Origin: Pseudoalteromonas espejiana DSM 9414
GTDB lineage: Bacteria; Pseudomonadota; Gammaproteobacteria; Enterobacterales; Alteromonadaceae
DNA: 64,000 nucleotides
Assembly (NCBI RefSeq): GCF_002221525.1
Contig: NZ_CP011029.1
Coordinates: forward strand, 620,001-684,000
Reading direction: 5' to 3'
Made by a program: the position numbers and the translations under genes
Part shown: piece after piece, positions 31,090-37,922 of the stretch
How positions within the stretch are numbered: the first letter of the stretch is position 1
Layout of the letters: every line of letters begins with the position of its first letter
Notes under the pieces: model-generated
Told to the model about the DNA's origin: nothing
The model's database searches: none
The model's input: the letters and a program-made list of their open reading frames with translations, nothing else

Positions 31090-31123
31090 TGTAGGTCGGG
31101 TAAGCGAAGCGCCATCCGACACA
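31090..31123. repeat. REP-like palindromic element, single copy
   Basis: An imperfect palindrome with outer arms GTCGG and CCGAC and flanking GTGTAG / ACAC, around a GC-rich centre (TAAGCGAAGCGCCAT). It is far richer in G+C than the sequence around it and resembles REP elements of enterobacteria and pseudomonads in layout. It lies just after the Atl gene and could also stabilise or end the transcript. No second copy is visible in this window. Confidence 0.55.
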
Positions 31124-31284
31124 GTAAAATACCTAGCCAATTATTCTCAATATTTTATGATGTCGAGTGGCTAGAGAGTGCCAATTGCAGACTCTCTGGA
31201 GTTAAGGTTTGTCGCTTTTAATTGATGCTTATATACATAGAAAATGAAACTACCTTCAATATAAATATGCCTCACAGCTGATTA

Positions 31285-31985
31285 TCAATCGTCCATGCCA
31301 CCATTTTCTTTAATTACATGCCTTAAATGGGTAATGGTATTGTCGAAACTTATCAAATTTATCTCATTATTATCGTAACCATGTCTGCGTAAATGCTCTA
31401 TGGCCATCTCAGCATTAGTTACTGCAGCGCATAGTGATCGAACAATAATATCCCGCTGAATGATTTTATAACTGCTCAATTTATCTGGAATATCATATTT
31501 GAGGTTGTGCATCTCACTCAGTAAAGTTCTTGCGGATTTGACTACCTGTATTCTTGATTTATCTAAGCTGCTATTAAGTATTTCGATTCCTACAGTGCGA
31601 ACCAAATTACTCTGTGCCTTAAAGCATAAAGCATAAAGCATAAAGCATTCTCATTTTGAAGACTTACCTCAAAGTTTTCTTGCCGTTTCTCTTCAACTCT
31701 AATTTGTAGCTCATTTGCATGTTTTCGATTGTCTTCTGCTCTTTGATTTGAGTAAGCTTGCTGTTTATTACTTTCCCCTTGTGTACGTATTGTTATAAGT
31801 ACGCCAATAAGCGATAGCAAAGCAAGCAAAGGACTAACTATACCGCTAAAGAAAGCCCCAAAGTGGGACCATGCTTCAGTTGTACCACCGTGACCAAGTC
31901 CAAAGTTTTTACTCCATAAAAACAGTGGTATGGACATAAAAACTCCCGCTAATACCAATGCAATCCCGATATATCTTTTTTTCAT
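31285..31985 (-). pseudogene. Putative abortive-infection (AbiC-like) membrane protein, split into two frames at a heptanucleotide repeat
   Basis: The 5' half (31590-31985) encodes two hydrophobic segments (residues 5-25 and about 44-66, with WSHFGAFFSGIVSPLLALLS) and a charged helix. It continues in another frame from the repeat to 31285, giving a helical C-terminal half (LRRHGYDNNEINLISFDN). The switch falls within four copies of a 7-bp unit at 31621-31648. As read, the upstream frame ends as a 131-residue protein with a spurious tail. Two or five copies would join the halves into 228 or 235 residues. The N-terminal layout recalls the putative phage abortive infection family (putAbiC); that assignment is by memory and moderate. 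It could be a phase-variable gene, a dead one or an assembly error. Confidence 0.6.
31621..31648. repeat. Perfect tandem repeat, 4 x AAAGCAT
   Basis: Four exact, adjacent copies of a 7-base unit lie inside the coding region of the split AbiC-like gene (leftward the unit reads ATGCTTT). Because seven is not a multiple of three, each gain or loss of a copy shifts the frame. This is the form of a slipped-strand contingency repeat, though four copies is short. Confidence 0.9.
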
Positions 31986-32344
31986 ATTCCCTCACAACGT
32001 CAGAGCATTTTGGTGATTTTATAAGATTACCTTTGCCATTTTTAATGAGATTTAAGCTACTTTCGCAAAAAGCATGATCTACAAGCGCTCATATTTTCTC
32101 CACTATAAAAATTAAGCATCTGGTTCTCGCGTCCTATTTATGGCTTATATAGACATCCCAGGATTTATTTAGATCTTTTAGGGTTAGTTCTTCATATTTC
32201 TCTAATAATTTTAAAATTATTAAAGTTAAACTTTGCACAACCCCTACATTTCAGCTCGCTTTTAATTAACAGGCACTAGCATGGCGTACTCAATACGAAA
32301 AGCTGCCGGATTTTGTACCTATGAAGCAACAATCAATGCATGAT
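31986..32344. other. Gene-free accessory spacer
   Basis: A 359-base AT-rich gap between two leftward genes of unknown function. I see no open frame with a ribosome site beyond a 20-codon frame at 32281, no repeats and no clear promoter. It may contain decayed coding DNA. Confidence 0.4.
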
Positions 32345-32845
32345 TTAACGACTCGTTAACGGGATGATTTTAAAAATGTAATTTTTCTGCCCGTCTCTGA
32401 CATAACTGATTTCCATACACTGGCCTTTAGTGATGAAGTTATCGGTATGATCATCTCCAGTAAAATATAAACTTTGAGTGTAATTACTAAATTGGAATCT
32501 TGTATTTTCAATTACGAACGTTTCCGTACGGTAGTTTGTTGGTGAAGTCTCAGAATTGTAATGTTTCACGCATCCAGCTACCACCTGATACTTTTTCTCA
32601 TCAATGATTTGGCGTAAATGTGAAACTTTAAAGTAACCAAAGATACTATCCGATACCAAAACGCAAGATAAAAATCCAAATCCCAAAAGAAATTTTTGGC
32701 TACTTATTTTTAAAATCTCTGAAATATATTGAGTAATATCAGAAAATTTAAATAACATAAATAAAATCAGTACTATTGGGAAAATAGGTAAAAGCTGAAC
32801 TAAGGCAAAACCTATCTGAGTTTCAAAATATGCACCTGAGTTCAA
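32345..32845 (-). CDS. Membrane protein, unknown function
   Basis: 166 residues: two hydrophobic segments (about 11-32 and 51-70), then a C-terminal soluble part of about 90 residues (residues 75-166) with alternating strand-like stretches (VVAGCVKHYNSETSPTNYR, ETFVIENTRFQFSNYTQSLY) and Cys at KGQCMEISYV. The N-terminus MNSGAYFETQIGF has no signal-peptide look, so it is probably an inner-membrane protein with a periplasmic domain. It is isolated in the accessory stretch beside the split AbiC-like gene. Confidence 0.55.
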   Translation of the reverse strand: MNSGAYFETQIGFALVQLLPIFPIVLILFMLFKFSDITQYISEILKISSQKFLLGFGFLSCVLVSDSIFGYFKVSHLRQIIDEKKYQVVAGCVKHYNSETSPTNYRTETFVIENTRFQFSNYTQSLYFTGDDHTDNFITKGQCMEISYVRDGQKNYIFKIIPLTSR

Positions 32846-32863
32846 TTTAGTCCTGATAATAAT

Positions 32864-33022
32864 TTAATAGTGCGCTAGTCGCGCATACTTCTGTCGACGC
32901 CACGCTAATTTTCCTGCATGATATAGTTTTAGCAAATAACCTAAGGTATTACTATCACTAAGTTTTCTAAAATTTTTAGGTAAAGTTAAGTGAACCAATA
33001 TGCGCGCAGTGCTCATTTTCAT
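32864..33022 (-). CDS. Possible small basic protein or gene remnant
   Basis: A 52-codon open frame (MKMSTARILVHLTLPKNFRK at its start, ending RRQKYARLAHY) with no obvious ribosome site. In the same frame, before a single TGA, another 29 codons read openly (ending RRGLIGRLLFVH), which could mean a decayed longer gene. I do not recognise it. Very uncertain. Confidence 0.2.
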   Translation of the reverse strand: MKMSTARILVHLTLPKNFRKLSDSNTLGYLLKLYHAGKLAWRRQKYARLAHY

Positions 33023-33123
33023 GAATCAATGCACAAAGAGCAGCCTACCAATTAATCCACGACGATATTTGGCCAATCTCAATATCCAGCTATCGCTCAA
33101 ACCAGACCAATGGCTTCACTAGC

Positions 33124-33753
33124 CTAATAAACATATTTACTAATGGAAATATAATGGCAAACACACCCAGCAATCACAAACAAATGCCAAATAGCATGGC
33201 TAAATTGGGTGCTTTTAGCGCTGTAAAATAAAGTACCTAAGCTGTAAAAAATGCCACCGGCGAGTAACCAATAAAGTGCGTTTACATCAATATTTAAATA
33301 AAGCGGGTATACAATAGCTAGGGCAAACCAGCCCATGAGTAGGTAAGTAGCTAACGATACTTTTTTGTTACCATTTTTAACTAGTATTTTATAAGCAACG
33401 CCACCAAGCGCGACTGCCCAAATAAAGCTAAGCGTACCCCAAGACCAAGCGCCATTTAGCGATAGTAATAAAAAGGGGGTATAAGTACCGGCTATTAATA
33501 CGTAAATTGCGCAGTGATCACACTTTTTATAAAAGGCACGCAGTTTAGGTTGTACGCTTGCGTGATAAAGAGTGGATGATAAAAACAAAATAAATAAGCT
33601 TGCCCCATAAACAGCTGTGCTTATATATGCTTTGGCACTGCTTGCTTGTTTAAACAAATCCCACATTACAAATACAGCAAAAACAATACCTAATGCGTGG
33701 CTAATTACATTGAGTTTTTCTTCTTTACGGGAATAAGGCGCGTCTATTGTCAT
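33124..33753 (-). CDS. Hemolysin III / PAQR family membrane protein
   Basis: 209 residues from ATG 33753 (AGGA seven bases upstream), with seven hydrophobic segments. The conserved features of the HlyIII/YqfA family are visible: EEKLNVISHALGI at the start, SSTLYHASVQPKLR, CDHCAIYVLIAGTYTPF and the final HAIWHLFVIAGCVCHY. Its histidines correspond to the metal site of PAQR receptors. Despite the name, lysis of cells is not established for most members; a membrane hydrolase or lipid-homeostasis role is more likely. Confidence 0.9.
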   Translation of the reverse strand: MTIDAPYSRKEEKLNVISHALGIVFAVFVMWDLFKQASSAKAYISTAVYGASLFILFLSSTLYHASVQPKLRAFYKKCDHCAIYVLIAGTYTPFLLLSLNGAWSWGTLSFIWAVALGGVAYKILVKNGNKKVSLATYLLMGWFALAIVYPLYLNIDVNALYWLLAGGIFYSLGTLFYSAKSTQFSHAIWHLFVIAGCVCHYISISKYVY

Positions 33754-33938
33754 AACAAGTCCTACCACTATTTAATTGTATTTGAGTGTACATGTGTACG
33801 CTCAAAGTTTCAATTCATGTTTAGTAACTCTTAGTAGTAGTCTTTTAATTATAAGTTTTTATTTTTTAATTGATTTTAAAAGGAATTAATACACTATAAC
33901 GCAGTCGAACGATTTCAATTATTTTAGGTTCATTGATC

Positions 33939-34298
33939 ATGAAAATAGAAAATAAAGCCGCATTATTGAGCGCTATTGTTTACCCAGGTGCTGGCCATTT
34001 TGCGTTAAAAAAGTACTTAATAGGGTGTATTTTTGCTGGCGTATTCACTGTATTACTGTTTATGACGCTTGGCGACATTATGGCTATTGCACAGTGCAGC
34101 GCGAATGAAATTTTATCAGGGAAAATACCAATGACTGCTACTGGTATTTTACAAGCAGCCCAAAACCCATCACCTGAGTGCGCAAAGCTTGCTGAGTATA
34201 AATACGTGCCGTTAATGGTTGTTATTTGGCTACTAACCGTTATTGATTCATATCGGCTAGGTAGAAAAGCTGCAGAGCTTTCTGGCGTAAGTAAGTAA
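33939..34298 (+). CDS. Small membrane protein (TM2-like layout), unknown function
   Basis: 119 residues from ATG 33939. The start KAALLSAIVYPGAGHFALKK, followed by YLIGCIFAGVFTVLLFM, resembles proteins with TM2-like segments where PGxGHF..K marks the first turn. Another TM lies at about 90-106 (YVPLMVVIWLLTVIDSYRLG). The central loop of about 40 residues holds two cysteines and faces the other side. Function unknown. Confidence 0.6.
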   Translation: MKIENKAALLSAIVYPGAGHFALKKYLIGCIFAGVFTVLLFMTLGDIMAIAQCSANEILSGKIPMTATGILQAAQNPSPECAKLAEYKYVPLMVVIWLLTVIDSYRLGRKAAELSGVSK

Positions 34299-34526
34299 TG
34301 TATTGATGCTAATGAATATAAGAATAAAACTATGGTTTACATATTCCCTAAAAATTAGTCAAAACGTTAATTTTATTGGCCAAATTAACCAGCGCTGAAT
34401 GTTGTGTTTATAAGTGAGTGTAAATAAAGTTATTTAAAAACAATTGGTTAAATTTTAGTTTTTTGTTGGCACAACCCTTGATTATGTTATTGCGTCTAAA
34501 CAATATACAAAACAAGGAATACCATT

Positions 34527-34799
34527 ATGAAACATTCAATTAAAATCGCTATGGCAAGTTTATTAGTATTAGGTTCTACGCAAGTACACGCCAATGAAGT
34601 TGACCTAGATGTAACTGATATGATTACCAAAAATGTAAAAAGCTATGTGAATCAAGCTACCGCTGAGTTTAAACAATCAGTTTCGCAAAGTCTAAGCTTT
34701 GATGCCCAAGCTGTTTTTGATGAGTTAGTTGAACAAGCTCAGCAAGATGACGACAAAAGTGCAAAACAGCCAGTAACTACTGAAGCTAACGTTAAATAA
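34527..34799 (+). CDS. Small exported protein, unknown function
   Basis: 90 residues with a clean signal peptide (MKHSIKIAMASLLVLGSTQV, cleavage after HANA-type HAN near residue 23). The mature part of about 67 residues is acidic and helical (VDLDVTDMITKNVKSYVNQA, FDELVEQAQQDDDKS). AAGGAA precedes the ATG. It is followed 17 bases later by a 37-residue membrane protein, probably on the same message. No known family is recognised. Confidence 0.65.
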   Translation: MKHSIKIAMASLLVLGSTQVHANEVDLDVTDMITKNVKSYVNQATAEFKQSVSQSLSFDAQAVFDELVEQAQQDDDKSAKQPVTTEANVK

Positions 34800-34816
34800 G
34801 CACAAGGAATAAGACG

Positions 34817-34930
34817 ATGAGCAATGAATTAGGATTATTTGCACTTATGTTAGCGCCCGTTGTAAGCATGATTAGTGTTTACTGTATGGTTCAGGTTATA
34901 AAAAGTATGGGAAGCTGGATTAACTTTTGA
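34817..34930 (+). CDS. Single-span small membrane protein (37 residues)
   Basis: An open frame of 37 codons with one hydrophobic span (LGLFALMLAPVVSMISVYCM) and a short basic tail. AAGGA lies nine bases before the ATG, and the spacing from the upstream gene (17 bases) suggests a two-gene operon. The ribosome site and clear TM segment argue that it is translated. Confidence 0.6.
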   Translation: MSNELGLFALMLAPVVSMISVYCMVQVIKSMGSWINF

Positions 34931-34961
34931 TAACTGGGTAAATAATTCGATTTAATAAAGC

Positions 34962-34990
34962 TGATCGACTTAATAAATGCGCACGTAAAT
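34962..34990 (+). promoter_or_regulatory. Predicted ECF sigma (RpoE-ChrR type) promoter before the LON-N gene
   Basis: TGATCG at 34962-34967 and CGTAAAT at 34984-34990, 16 bases apart. The RpoE-ChrR regulon promoters known from Rhodobacter, Vibrio and Shewanella have TGATC at -35 and CGTA-like -10 elements. The same pair at the same spacing recurs before the sigma gene. The ATG is 31 bases downstream. Confidence 0.7.
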
Positions 34991-35021
34991 AAAGGCAGAG
35001 TAATTTAAAGAAGTAGACTTT

Positions 35022-35603
35022 ATGAAACGTGCGATTTTCCCATTACCAATATTTGTGTTACCTGAAGGCTATACGCGTTTGCGTATTTTTGAGCCAAGGT
35101 ATTTAAATATGGTAAAAACCGCACTACAAAACAACCAAGGTTTTGTACTTTGCACATACCAACATGACACCCCTTTTAATATTAGCGCTCAAGGCTGCTT
35201 AGTTGACATAATTGATTTTGATCAAGATACCAGCAATATGTTGCTGATTGACGTATACGCTTGCAAAAGCGTGCAAATAAACGATGTGTATCAAGACGAA
35301 GATTCACTTCGTCACGGCTTGCTAAGCGAGTGTAATACGCCTTATTGGTACAACGATAGCAATGCTGACATTAGCCCTGACAACCAAAGGCTTGCTGATT
35401 CGCTGCACAATGTGTTTATAAACAATGAAGAACTTTTAACTCTTTATACACAAACCAAGTTTGATAATTTGGCGTGGGTTGCCGCCCGCTGGCTTGAGTT
35501 ACTACCCATATCAATCGATAAAAAACAGCAACTTGCGTTTGAAAGTAACTTTGCCAACTTACTAAACTTCCTCCATACTGTGATTAACAATGAATTTGCC
35601 TAA
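35022..35603 (+). CDS. LON substrate-binding (LON-N) domain protein without protease
   Basis: 193 residues consisting only of the N-terminal substrate-recognition domain of Lon-type proteases: AIFPLPIFVLPEGYTRLRIF, EPRYLNMVKTAL, then the later helical part (WVAARWLELLPISIDKKQQL). The AAA and peptidase domains are absent. It is the first gene of the photo-oxidative cluster, with its own predicted ECF promoter. It may act as an adaptor or chaperone; the function of stand-alone LON-N proteins is largely unknown. Confidence 0.85.
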   Translation: MKRAIFPLPIFVLPEGYTRLRIFEPRYLNMVKTALQNNQGFVLCTYQHDTPFNISAQGCLVDIIDFDQDTSNMLLIDVYACKSVQINDVYQDEDSLRHGLLSECNTPYWYNDSNADISPDNQRLADSLHNVFINNEELLTLYTQTKFDNLAWVAARWLELLPISIDKKQQLAFESNFANLLNFLHTVINNEFA

Positions 35604-35610
35604 TTTAATG

Positions 35611-35639
35611 TGATCTGTGTGTGTTTAAGTAGCGTATTA
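35611..35639 (+). promoter_or_regulatory. Predicted autoregulatory ECF promoter before the sigma gene
   Basis: TGATCT at 35611-35616 and CGTATTA at 35633-35639, again 16 bases apart, so identical in form to the site at 34962. It places the transcription start shortly before ATG 35673 and so argues against longer translation starts for the sigma factor. Positive autoregulation is usual for ECF sigma factors. Confidence 0.75.
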
Positions 35640-35672
35640 CTCTCTACAAAAGCATTCACGGGAATAATTATT

Positions 35673-36296
35673 ATGGTAAGTCAACAACCGTCACCACGTT
35701 GTGAACCTAATACAGGTAAATATACTGCCATGCCAGAAACGCCAAGTGCAGAGCTTATGCAAGCTTTGCTTGATGTTGCAAGCTCGCGAGATAAAAGAGC
35801 GTTTGCTTACTTATTCGAATATTTTTCGCCAAAAATAAAACGTTTTGGCATTAAGCAATTTGGCTCAGAAGCCCAGGCTATGGAGCTTGTGCAAGAAACG
35901 TTAACCTCAGTATGGCGTAAAGCCCATTTGTACCATAGCGATAAAGGTGCTGCTACCACGTGGGTTTACACCGTAATGCGTAATGCGTCGTTCGATATGC
36001 TTCGTAAAATGAAAAGTAATAAAGAAGAAAATATCAGCGAAGACATTTGGCCATTGCTGAACGAAACACAAGATACATCGCACGAATTTAGTGACCATTT
36101 AGAAGATAAACAAATTAAGCGCTACCTCGATAAATTACCGAGCGCGCAACGTGAAGTTGTTAGAGGCGTTTATTTTCAAGATATGTCACAAGAGCAACTA
36201 GCTCAACAACTTAATATTCCTGTAGGCACGGTAAAGTCACGACTACGTTTAGCCTTGCAAAAATTACGTAATGAAATGGGAGATCAGCATGATTAA
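35673..36296 (+). CDS. ECF sigma factor, RpoE-ChrR (ECF11) type
   Basis: 207 residues from ATG 35673. Region 2 is at about residues 40-105 (FAYLFEYFSPKIKRFGIKQF, then WVYTVMRNASFDMLRK). Region 4 is at about 140-200 (LPSAQREVVRGVYFQDMSQE, then LNIPVGTVKSRLRLALQKLR). The next gene, overlapping by eight bases (ATGATTAA), is a ChrR anti-sigma factor, which identifies the subgroup. In Rhodobacter this pair responds to singlet oxygen. Here it heads or sits within a cluster with a photolyase and lipid enzymes, and is probably autoregulated. Confidence 0.92.
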   Translation: MVSQQPSPRCEPNTGKYTAMPETPSAELMQALLDVASSRDKRAFAYLFEYFSPKIKRFGIKQFGSEAQAMELVQETLTSVWRKAHLYHSDKGAATTWVYTVMRNASFDMLRKMKSNKEENISEDIWPLLNETQDTSHEFSDHLEDKQIKRYLDKLPSAQREVVRGVYFQDMSQEQLAQQLNIPVGTVKSRLRLALQKLRNEMGDQHD

Positions 36297-36960
36297 ATAT
36301 CACCCTAGTGAATCTTTACTAGCTCAATATTGTTCAGCGCAGTTACCTGCATCTTTAAGTGTTGCGGTATCTATTCATGTAGATATGTGCCCGGTTTGCC
36401 AAGCAAAAGTGGCAAAGCTTGAAGCGCAAAACGCTGAGCTTGCTTTTGACGAAAAATCAAACACACAACCTTATGTTGAAACTAACGAGTTGGCAGATTT
36501 TGATGATGATTTACTTAACTTAATTACTGCTGATGAAAGTATTGATGAAGTTTACGAGGTTGAGCCTGTTACTGTACAGGTAAATGAGCAAAATTATCAG
36601 CTGCCTCGTGCACTTACTCGTATTTCGCACGGGCGTTTTACGCAAGTTGGTAAACTTGCTCGTTCACGAGTAGCCATTGACGATGGTCCGCTTCGCTCAA
36701 GCTTATTACATATTGGTGCTGGCGGTGAAATACCTGAGCACACCCACACAGGTTTTGAGGTTACTTTATTATTAGACGGGGAGTTTAGTGATGAAGATGG
36801 AAACTACGTCCCGGGTGACTTTATTTGGCAAGATGGTACACATCAGCACACACCTCTTACAAAAGATGGGTGTTTATGCTTTACAGTAGTCAGTAGTGCG
36901 CTACATTTTAATAAGGGACTCAGTAAGTTACTTAATCCTATAGGTAACTTGATTTATTAA
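36289..36960 (+). CDS. chrR: ChrR-type zinc anti-sigma factor with cupin domain
   Basis: 223 residues. The N-terminal anti-sigma domain has His5, His30, Cys34 and Cys37, matching the zinc ligands His6, His31, Cys35 and Cys38 of Rhodobacter sphaeroides ChrR. The C-terminal cupin has His151, His153, Glu157 and His187 (PEHTHTGFE, then THQHTPL), matching the second metal site with a constant offset of ten. In Rhodobacter the cupin is needed to release sigma under singlet oxygen. With every ligand kept, this should be a working light-stress sensor. It is translated in coupling with the sigma gene and is nine bases from the next gene. Confidence 0.93.
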   Translation: MIKYHPSESLLAQYCSAQLPASLSVAVSIHVDMCPVCQAKVAKLEAQNAELAFDEKSNTQPYVETNELADFDDDLLNLITADESIDEVYEVEPVTVQVNEQNYQLPRALTRISHGRFTQVGKLARSRVAIDDGPLRSSLLHIGAGGEIPEHTHTGFEVTLLLDGEFSDEDGNYVPGDFIWQDGTHQHTPLTKDGCLCFTVVSSALHFNKGLSKLLNPIGNLIY

Positions 36961-36968
36961 GAGAATTT

Positions 36969-37922
36969 ATGCAAACAGACACAATAAAAATAGGTATAAG
37001 CGCCTGCCTAGCAGGCGAAAAAGTTCGATTTGATACGGGCCATAAAAAGTCTAATTTCTGTATGGATGAATTAGGTAAACACGTAGAGTACACACGTTTT
37101 TGCCCAGAAGTTGCAGTAGGCTTGCCAATACCAAGGCCGACTATTCGCCAAGTTAGGGTAGGTGATACCATAAAAGTGTGTAGACCAGATGGTTCTGGCG
37201 ATGTTGGCCCTCAACTAACCGAGTACGGTAAAAAAGTAGCTACTGAGCAAGCACAAGATTTAAGTGGTTTTGTGTTTTGTGCTAAAAGCCCGAGCTGTGG
37301 CATGGAACGGATTAAAATTTATAACGAAGCCGGAACAGGTAATACATCTGAGGGTGTAGGTTTTTTTGCCGAGCAAATAATGAAGCATAACCCGTTGTTA
37401 CCTTGCGAAGAAAATGGTCGCCTTAATGACATGCATCTGCGCGAAAACTTTGTTATGCGTGTGTTTGCTTACAAGCAATGGCAATTATTAGCTGCAGAAC
37501 CTTTGAGTGTTCATAAGTTAACTCAGTTTCATTCTCAATATAAATACCTGTTAATGGCCCACAATTACCAAGCTTACCGAGATTTAGGTAATTTACTTGG
37601 TACCTACACAGGCGATGATATTAATGCGCTAGCTGATGAGTACATACTAGGCCTGATGAACGGCCTTAAAAAACCAGCTTCGCGTAGAAATAACTGTAAC
37701 ACGCTAATGCATTTACAAGGTTATTTTAAAAAAGATTTATCTAAAGTTGAAAAGCAAGAGCTTAGAGATGCAATAGATGAATACAGAGAAGGCTTAGTAC
37801 CTTTATATGTACCGCTTACTTTATTAAAACACCACCTTAAGGTTCACCCTAATGAATACCTAGAAAAGCAGGTATTTTTTAATCCTTACCCTAATGAATT
37901 AAAATTACGTTACGGCATATAA
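36969..37922 (+). CDS. DUF523-DUF1722 fusion protein (TudS-like desulfidase / YbgA domain)
   Basis: 317 residues. Residues 5-150 are DUF523 (IGISACLAGEKVRFD, YTRFCPEVAVGLPIPRP, VFCAKSPSCGMERIK); its cysteines could hold the [4Fe-4S] cluster known in the TudS thiouracil desulfurase. Residues 190-310 are DUF1722/YbgA (FHSQYKYLLMAHNYQAYRDL, CNTLMHLQGYFKKDLS). YbgA-type genes are commonly next to photolyase genes, as here, where the stop overlaps phrB by one base (TAATG). A role in removing or repairing thiolated (photosensitive) bases is possible but inferred. Confidence 0.88.
   Translation: MQTDTIKIGISACLAGEKVRFDTGHKKSNFCMDELGKHVEYTRFCPEVAVGLPIPRPTIRQVRVGDTIKVCRPDGSGDVGPQLTEYGKKVATEQAQDLSGFVFCAKSPSCGMERIKIYNEAGTGNTSEGVGFFAEQIMKHNPLLPCEENGRLNDMHLRENFVMRVFAYKQWQLLAAEPLSVHKLTQFHSQYKYLLMAHNYQAYRDLGNLLGTYTGDDINALADEYILGLMNGLKKPASRRNNCNTLMHLQGYFKKDLSKVEKQELRDAIDEYREGLVPLYVPLTLLKHHLKVHPNEYLEKQVFFNPYPNELKLRYGI

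Noticed and set aside
31173-31197. Inverted repeat AGAGAGT / ACTCTCT downstream of the Atl gene
   Set aside because: The 11-base loop and lack of T-run give no clear role; might be part of a decayed element, but it cannot be supported.
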